Positions 60,481-64,000 of a stretch of DNA of 64,000 bases are shown piece after piece. Where the stretch lies: the NCBI GenBank assembly GCA_902614235.1, contig CACMKG010000001.1, forward strand, positions 404,916-468,915, given 5' to 3'. The notes beneath the pieces were generated by a model. The model was not told where the DNA came from. It saw only the letters and a list, made by a program, of their open reading frames with translations, and made no database searches. Position numbers and translations under genes: made by a program. Positions within the stretch are counted from its first letter, which is position 1. Each line of letters begins with the position of its first letter. The stretch comes from an uncultured SAR86 cluster bacterium (GTDB lineage: Bacteria; Pseudomonadota; Gammaproteobacteria; Magnimaribacterales; AG-339-G14).

Positions 60481-62970
60481 TTAAAATTCAGTGGAAAGTT
60501 GAAGACCCAATCTTCTTCCTTCACCTAAACTATATCTATTACCTCCACCTTGATTTCTAGCTCCGGCTAGAGCAACCATCATATAATCGTCATCCGTACA
60601 ATTGTTACAGTAGGCTGAAATATTCCAACCACTTGGCAAATCCAAACCAACATTCAAATTAACTAGAGTTAGATCTTTCACAACTGTTGGATACCATTCA
60701 TCTAAACTAAGTTTGTATTCATCTTTATATGAAATACTTAAAGAAGATGTAAGTTCTCCTATATTTAAATACTGAGTATTTTCGATTGCGACATTAATAT
60801 TGTTGTCGGCAGCAAATGGCATTTTGCTATCTGCTCTATCTATACCTGTAACTGACGCAGCTGTATCCAAAAATCTATCGTATTCTGCATCAATACCAGC
60901 ATAACCTAGAACTAAATTAGTATTATCATTAAGAAAAGTTCTATAGTTTAATTCTATGCCTTGAACAGTAGCATCTGCATTTAAAACAACACCTGCGGGC
61001 TGACCGTTAGCATCGGTTCCAACAAGAATTTGTTGATGGTCGGTGTAGTCATAAGAATAAACAATTGCTTCTAATTGAGAAGAACCCCCGTCTAAAACTG
61101 CTTTATAGCCTATTTCTATCATTTCAAGCTCCTCAGGACTATAAGGCTTGTATGCATTGGTGGCATTCCATTGAGCGAAGCCAGGGCCACCTGATTTGGT
61201 TGCAGTTGAATAAGTTGCCCAAGCTAAAGCATTATCATAAGTCTTCTCTAAAGTTATTTTAGGATCAAACTCTTTTAAAGTCTGTCCATTGCTGACAGAA
61301 AATGGAGCCAATACTAAAGGAACTCCTAAAGCATCGGTGCCGCCAATATAATTAAAAGGTTTATCATGAATAGAATAACGTCCTCCAACAAACAGAGATA
61401 AATCATCACGAAGTGGAATGGTTACATTTCCAAATATCGCAGATGCTTGAGTTTTTATTTCCATTCTTGCGGTATTATTTAAATAACCAGAAACACTTTT
61501 TTGAAAGTTAGCTAGATCAAGAGCATCTATATTAACTCTTAGATTTGCAGGTGCTGGTAAAGCAGATCTTGGAACTGCTGGAGTTCCTGCTGCAGGGTTT
61601 GGGGGCGCTCCAATAGCTGCACAGTTTGCACTAGCCACACAAGCTACTAATGCAGCTTCAATTTGTGCATCAGTATGTGTTCCCGCTGGGTTTAAACCAC
61701 TACCTAAGATTGAAAGATTTCTCACTAAAGTATCAGAAAAGAAACTATCAGGACCAAGTGCAAAGGTATCTTCTCTAAAACCGTGATCACGCATAGCATA
61801 AAATCCAACTGACCAAGGATATTTGGCTGAATCAAAAGAGTCTAGTCTTAGCTCGATAGATGTAGTATCGGTTTTAGCAGTATGTCTTTGGACCACTGCA
61901 TCAAGAGCAATTGAATCAAAGTCCCTTTCCTCTCCAGAATTAACTTGAGAAACTCCAAGAATAGTCGTTAGTTTGTGTTCGTTAATATAAGATTCAGTTC
62001 CAAGAGTAAAAAGAATTGACTCTGCATAATTGTATCCAGGCCTATTTAATTCTTGAGAATATTCGCTTGCTACTGCTTTTTGGTAAACAGGATTAGCAGT
62101 ATTAACAACTCCTGTAGAAAACAAATCTGCAGAATTATTTTGTGTGGTGCAAAAAACTCCGTTTGTTGTTGATCTTGCAACAATCAAAACATCCATTGTA
62201 GGATTTGTCGAATTACAAAGAAATCTTTGTTCTGAAATCACAGCATATTGATTAATCTTAGAGTGGGATAAGGAAGTATTCCAAACTACATCATTATTTT
62301 CTCCAAAAAGTGAAAATCTAGACGCAATAGAATGTACTCCGTCATCTCTTCCAGTAGCCTCATCAAAGGACATACCATCTTCACTGCCTCTTGAAAGCGC
62401 AATTCTAGCTGAAGTAGTTTCATCTATATCGGTATCGATTCGAAGAGAGACATCATTCTGGCCATTGTTACCACCTTTAACAGTGAATTTTCCAGAATCT
62501 CCTCCTTCAGGTCTTTTAGTGACAATATTTATAATTCCACCTAGTGAGTTAACTCCATAGATAGCGCCTTGAGGACCTTTTAAGACTTCGATCCTTTCAA
62601 TATCCATCAAGCCATGAAGATAAGAAGCGACTCTAGGTTGAGCTACGCCATCTATCACTATAGAAGAAGATGGATCTGCACCAACATCAAATTGATAAGT
62701 ACCTATTCCTCTTATTCTAAGATTAACCCTAGATTTTCCTTCCCCAGCAAAAACCATATCAGGTGCTATATGTCTAAGACCTTCGATATTATTGATACCT
62801 TTTTTAAAAAGGTCATTACCAGAAACAGCATTAATTGCGGCTGCTGTATCCATTAAAGTAGATTCTTTTTTTGTTGCTGTTACCGTCAAATCTTCATAAA
62901 CAGCCTGTGCTGAAGCTGCTAACGAAAAAAATAGAGATGTAACAAGCGCGATGCTTTTGAATTTATTCAT
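60481..62970 (-). CDS. TonB-dependent outer-membrane receptor
   Basis: The 829-residue protein has a signal peptide ending SAQA (about residue 23), a TonB-box-like EDLTVTATKKE, and a plug domain with LRIRGIGTY, SIVIDGVAQPR, IERIEVLKGPQGAIYGVNSLGGIINIVTKRP. The 22-strand barrel ends in LGLQLSTEF with a terminal phenylalanine. A long loop around residue 455-485 is rich in Pro and Ala. Its substrate is unknown; siderophore-like or lipid-like ligands are possible. GGGGGAGGAT precedes the ATG. The divergent SDR gene shares the 153-bp upstream region. Confidence 0.93.
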   Translation of the reverse strand: MNKFKSIALVTSLFFSLAASAQAVYEDLTVTATKKESTLMDTAAAINAVSGNDLFKKGINNIEGLRHIAPDMVFAGEGKSRVNLRIRGIGTYQFDVGADPSSSIVIDGVAQPRVASYLHGLMDIERIEVLKGPQGAIYGVNSLGGIINIVTKRPEGGDSGKFTVKGGNNGQNDVSLRIDTDIDETTSARIALSRGSEDGMSFDEATGRDDGVHSIASRFSLFGENNDVVWNTSLSHSKINQYAVISEQRFLCNSTNPTMDVLIVARSTTNGVFCTTQNNSADLFSTGVVNTANPVYQKAVASEYSQELNRPGYNYAESILFTLGTESYINEHKLTTILGVSQVNSGEERDFDSIALDAVVQRHTAKTDTTSIELRLDSFDSAKYPWSVGFYAMRDHGFREDTFALGPDSFFSDTLVRNLSILGSGLNPAGTHTDAQIEAALVACVASANCAAIGAPPNPAAGTPAVPRSALPAPANLRVNIDALDLANFQKSVSGYLNNTARMEIKTQASAIFGNVTIPLRDDLSLFVGGRYSIHDKPFNYIGGTDALGVPLVLAPFSVSNGQTLKEFDPKITLEKTYDNALAWATYSTATKSGGPGFAQWNATNAYKPYSPEELEMIEIGYKAVLDGGSSQLEAIVYSYDYTDHQQILVGTDANGQPAGVVLNADATVQGIELNYRTFLNDNTNLVLGYAGIDAEYDRFLDTAASVTGIDRADSKMPFAADNNINVAIENTQYLNIGELTSSLSISYKDEYKLSLDEWYPTVVKDLTLVNLNVGLDLPSGWNISAYCNNCTDDDYMMVALAGARNQGGGNRYSLGEGRRLGLQLSTEF

Positions 62971-63003
62971 ATCCTCCCCCTTGAAAGATAAATAATTTTA
63001 ATT

Positions 63004-63028
63004 AGTTGTGTCTAAATTTTACACAACT
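63004..63028. promoter_or_regulatory. Inverted repeat upstream of the TonB receptor
   Basis: AGTTGTGT (63004-63011) and ACACAACT (63021-63028) are perfect reverse complements separated by 9 bases. The repeat lies 34 bp before the receptor ATG on its own strand. It may be an operator or a leader hairpin of the receptor mRNA. It differs from the 19-bp palindromes nearby. Confidence 0.45.
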
Positions 63029-63042
63029 TAAAGACAAAATGG

Positions 63043-63059
63043 ACATTATTAAATAATGT
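63043..63059. promoter_or_regulatory. AT-rich palindrome overlapping the SDR-side operator
   Basis: ACATTATT (63043-63050) and AATAATGT (63052-63059) form a perfect palindrome with a single central base. It overlaps the neighbouring 19-bp palindrome by four bases. It may be a second half of a compound operator in the TonB/SDR divergent region, or an AT-rich coincidence. Confidence 0.35.
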
Positions 63060-63074
63060 GACAGAATGTCACAT
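63056..63074. promoter_or_regulatory. 19-bp palindromic operator candidate, TonB/SDR divergent region
   Basis: ATGTGACA (63056-63063) and TGTCACAT (63067-63074) are perfect 8-bp arms around GAA. It lies 49 bp before the SDR ATG and 85 bp before the TonB receptor ATG. A copy with the same core and spacing occurs before the GST gene at 63905. The geometry suits a TetR- or GntR-like dimer. Confidence 0.6.
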
Positions 63075-63123
63075 ATTAGGTTACGGAGTTATAGCCTAAA
63101 TGTAAACTAATAATATCGATACA

Positions 63124-63897
63124 ATGGACTTAGGAATATCAGGTAAAAAGGCAATCATATGTGCTTCAAGCAGAGGCTTAGGAAAAGCTTGTGCAGAAAG
63201 TCTTGCCTCAGAAGGAGTAGAAATTTTTATAAATGGTATTCAAAAAGAAAATTTAACAAATACTGAAAAAGAATTTAAAGATAAAGGATTTGAAGTAACT
63301 GCAATATTAGGAGCAATGGAAGATGCTTCAACCAGGGAAGCTCTTTTGAAGGCATGTCCTGAACCGGATATTTTAATTAATAACAGTGGTGGCCCTCCTC
63401 CTGGAAATTTTTTTGATTGGAGTGAAGATGATTTTTTAAGTGCAATAAAATCAAACTTTACGCAATCTGCCCTTCTAATGCAGGCTGTGATTCCTGGAAT
63501 GATAGAAAGGAAATTTGGTCGAATAGTAAACATAACTTCTGCAATGGTTAAAAATCCTCATCTAATAATGGGTTTATCCACTTCCGCACGATCGGCTTTG
63601 CATGGGCTCTCCAAAGCATTATCTAAAGATGTGGCCGAATATGTCACTATTAATAGCCTTTTGCCCGAAAGAATTGATACGGATCGACAAACTAGAATTA
63701 TAAATTTTCAGGCTGAATTAGCAGGCATTACTTACGAGGAAGCAAGAAAAAATGTTGAAGAAGGTTTGGCTGCTAAACGAATGGGAACAGTAGAAGAATT
63801 TTCTGGTATTTGTACTTTTCTTTGCTCAAAACAAGCTGCATTTGTAAATGGTCAAAGCATAACAGTCGATGGTGGAACTGCGCCAGGTTTGCTATGA
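63124..63897 (+). CDS. Atypical short-chain dehydrogenase (BKR-like) lacking the usual Tyr-x3-Lys
   Basis: The 257-residue SDR has a Rossmann start ICASSRGLGKACAESL and NNSGGPPPG, and ends VNGQSITVDGGT. The expected YxxxK site is changed: the active region reads NITSAMVKNPHLIMGLSTSAR and then SALHGLSKAL, with a serine-threonine stretch where tyrosine should be. A known SDR subgroup resembling FabG departs from the canonical tetrad in this way. The start has no clear ribosome site, and TAATAT lies 8 bp upstream, so the mRNA may be leaderless (tentative). It is divergent from the TonB receptor. Confidence 0.85.
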   Translation: MDLGISGKKAIICASSRGLGKACAESLASEGVEIFINGIQKENLTNTEKEFKDKGFEVTAILGAMEDASTREALLKACPEPDILINNSGGPPPGNFFDWSEDDFLSAIKSNFTQSALLMQAVIPGMIERKFGRIVNITSAMVKNPHLIMGLSTSARSALHGLSKALSKDVAEYVTINSLLPERIDTDRQTRIINFQAELAGITYEEARKNVEEGLAAKRMGTVEEFSGICTFLCSKQAAFVNGQSITVDGGTAPGLL

Positions 63898-63904
63898 TTT
63901 TTTA

Positions 63905-63923
63905 AAGTGACAAAGTGTCACTT
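63905..63923. promoter_or_regulatory. 19-bp palindromic operator candidate before the GST gene
   Basis: AAGTGACA (63905-63912) and TGTCACTT (63916-63923) are perfect 8-bp arms around AAG. It lies between the SDR stop and the GST ATG, 18 bp before the ATG. It shares the GTGACA-N3-TGTCAC core with the copy at 63056, so one regulator may bind both. Confidence 0.6.
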
Positions 63924-63941
63924 ATGATGTAAATTTAAAAT

Positions 63942-64000
63942 ATGTCTGATTTAACTCTCTACCATAACGGTCCATCCACTTGTTCTCAAAAAGTAAGACT
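63942..64000 (+). CDS. Glutathione S-transferase, N-terminal start (cut by window edge)
   Basis: Only 19 codons are visible: ATG 63942 opens MSDLTLYHNGPSTCSQKVR, which matches the first beta-strand and active-site turn of bacterial GSTs (LYH.....CSxKVR). The serine-cysteine region would hold glutathione. The rest lies outside the window. The operator-like palindrome at 63905-63923 precedes it. No strong ribosome site is visible. Confidence 0.75.
   Translation, partial: MSDLTLYHNGPSTCSQKVR

Noticed and set aside
63057-63073. CRP-like site TGTGA...TCACA
   Set aside because: The half-sites are separated by 7 bases, not the 6 of CRP/FNR sites, and the symmetry extends to 8-3-8 arms matching a second copy near 63905.

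Overview
The window looks like a piece of a streamlined, AT-rich marine gammaproteobacterium, most like the SAR86 lineage (inference). GC is roughly one third by eye. Genes are packed with 1-14 bp overlaps, and TTG and GTG starts recur. The housekeeping genes are gammaproteobacterial in type: tmk-holB, E. coli-like TatD, YadG/YadH, PrlC, PurU, and csrA flanked by tRNA-Ser and tRNA-Arg. Accessory content leans toward lipid, xenobiotic and organic-matter use: TonB receptor, P450, two haloalkane dehalogenases, many SDRs, acyl-CoA ligases, GSTs, MAPEG proteins and DUF3604. No CRISPR array, insertion sequence, integrase or rRNA was seen, and no stretch over 300 bases lacks a gene.

Layout. 1-1.3 kb: end of tmk, then holB. 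1.4-4.4 kb: PQQ-type sugar dehydrogenase, a membrane protein, an HD-domain putative di-iron oxygenase and a convergent SDR. 4.4-10.4 kb: a tight + strand cluster of two GPH sugar-type symporters enclosing a rhomboid protease and a secreted DUF3604/PHP-like protein. 10.4-15.1 kb: bolA, trhO, an RND/MMPL exporter and alpha-methylacyl-CoA racemase. 15.1-20.5 kb: tatD, a thioesterase, a MoxR/VWA pair and the yadGH ABC exporter. 20.5-21.8 kb: tRNA-Ser, acyltransferase, csrA, tRNA-Arg. 21.8-30.7 kb: MaoC-like dehydratase with an alpha/beta hydrolase, bacterioferritin-like protein with a candidate Fur box, two MAPEG proteins, glutaredoxin, AGCS symporter and oligopeptidase B. 30.8-34.4 kb: ceramidase-like protein and a DUF5916 protein.

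34.4-41 kb: two divergent haloalkane dehalogenases of different subfamilies (one apparently exported), a DUF2805 protein, and a two-gene unit of a cupredoxin lipoprotein plus a 966-residue exported protein of unknown function. 41-46 kb: an acyl-CoA oxidation group (HSD10-like SDR, crotonase, SDR, acyl-CoA ligase, SDR). 46.3-49.1 kb: TIGR02206 membrane protein and oligopeptidase A. 49.1-53.2 kb: a coupled GST / FATP-type ligase / double DsbA-fold set. 53.3-55.5 kb: a 43-residue basic micro-protein coupled to a cystathionine beta-synthase/gamma-lyase pair. 55.5-58.4 kb, minus strand: mscS, an unknown gene, purU and a VOC protein. 58.4-64 kb: P450 and TetR genes, a TonB receptor, an atypical SDR and the start of a GST gene.

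The best candidates for undescribed biology are: (a) the last block, where two near-identical 19-bp palindromes precede the SDR and the GST and suggest a small regulon; (b) the cupredoxin plus giant exported protein unit; (c) the divergent dehalogenase pair; (d) the GST / acyl-CoA ligase / double DsbA-like unit; and (e) the GPH-rhomboid-DUF3604-GPH cluster. All functions are read from motifs and remembered family sequences; no database search was run.
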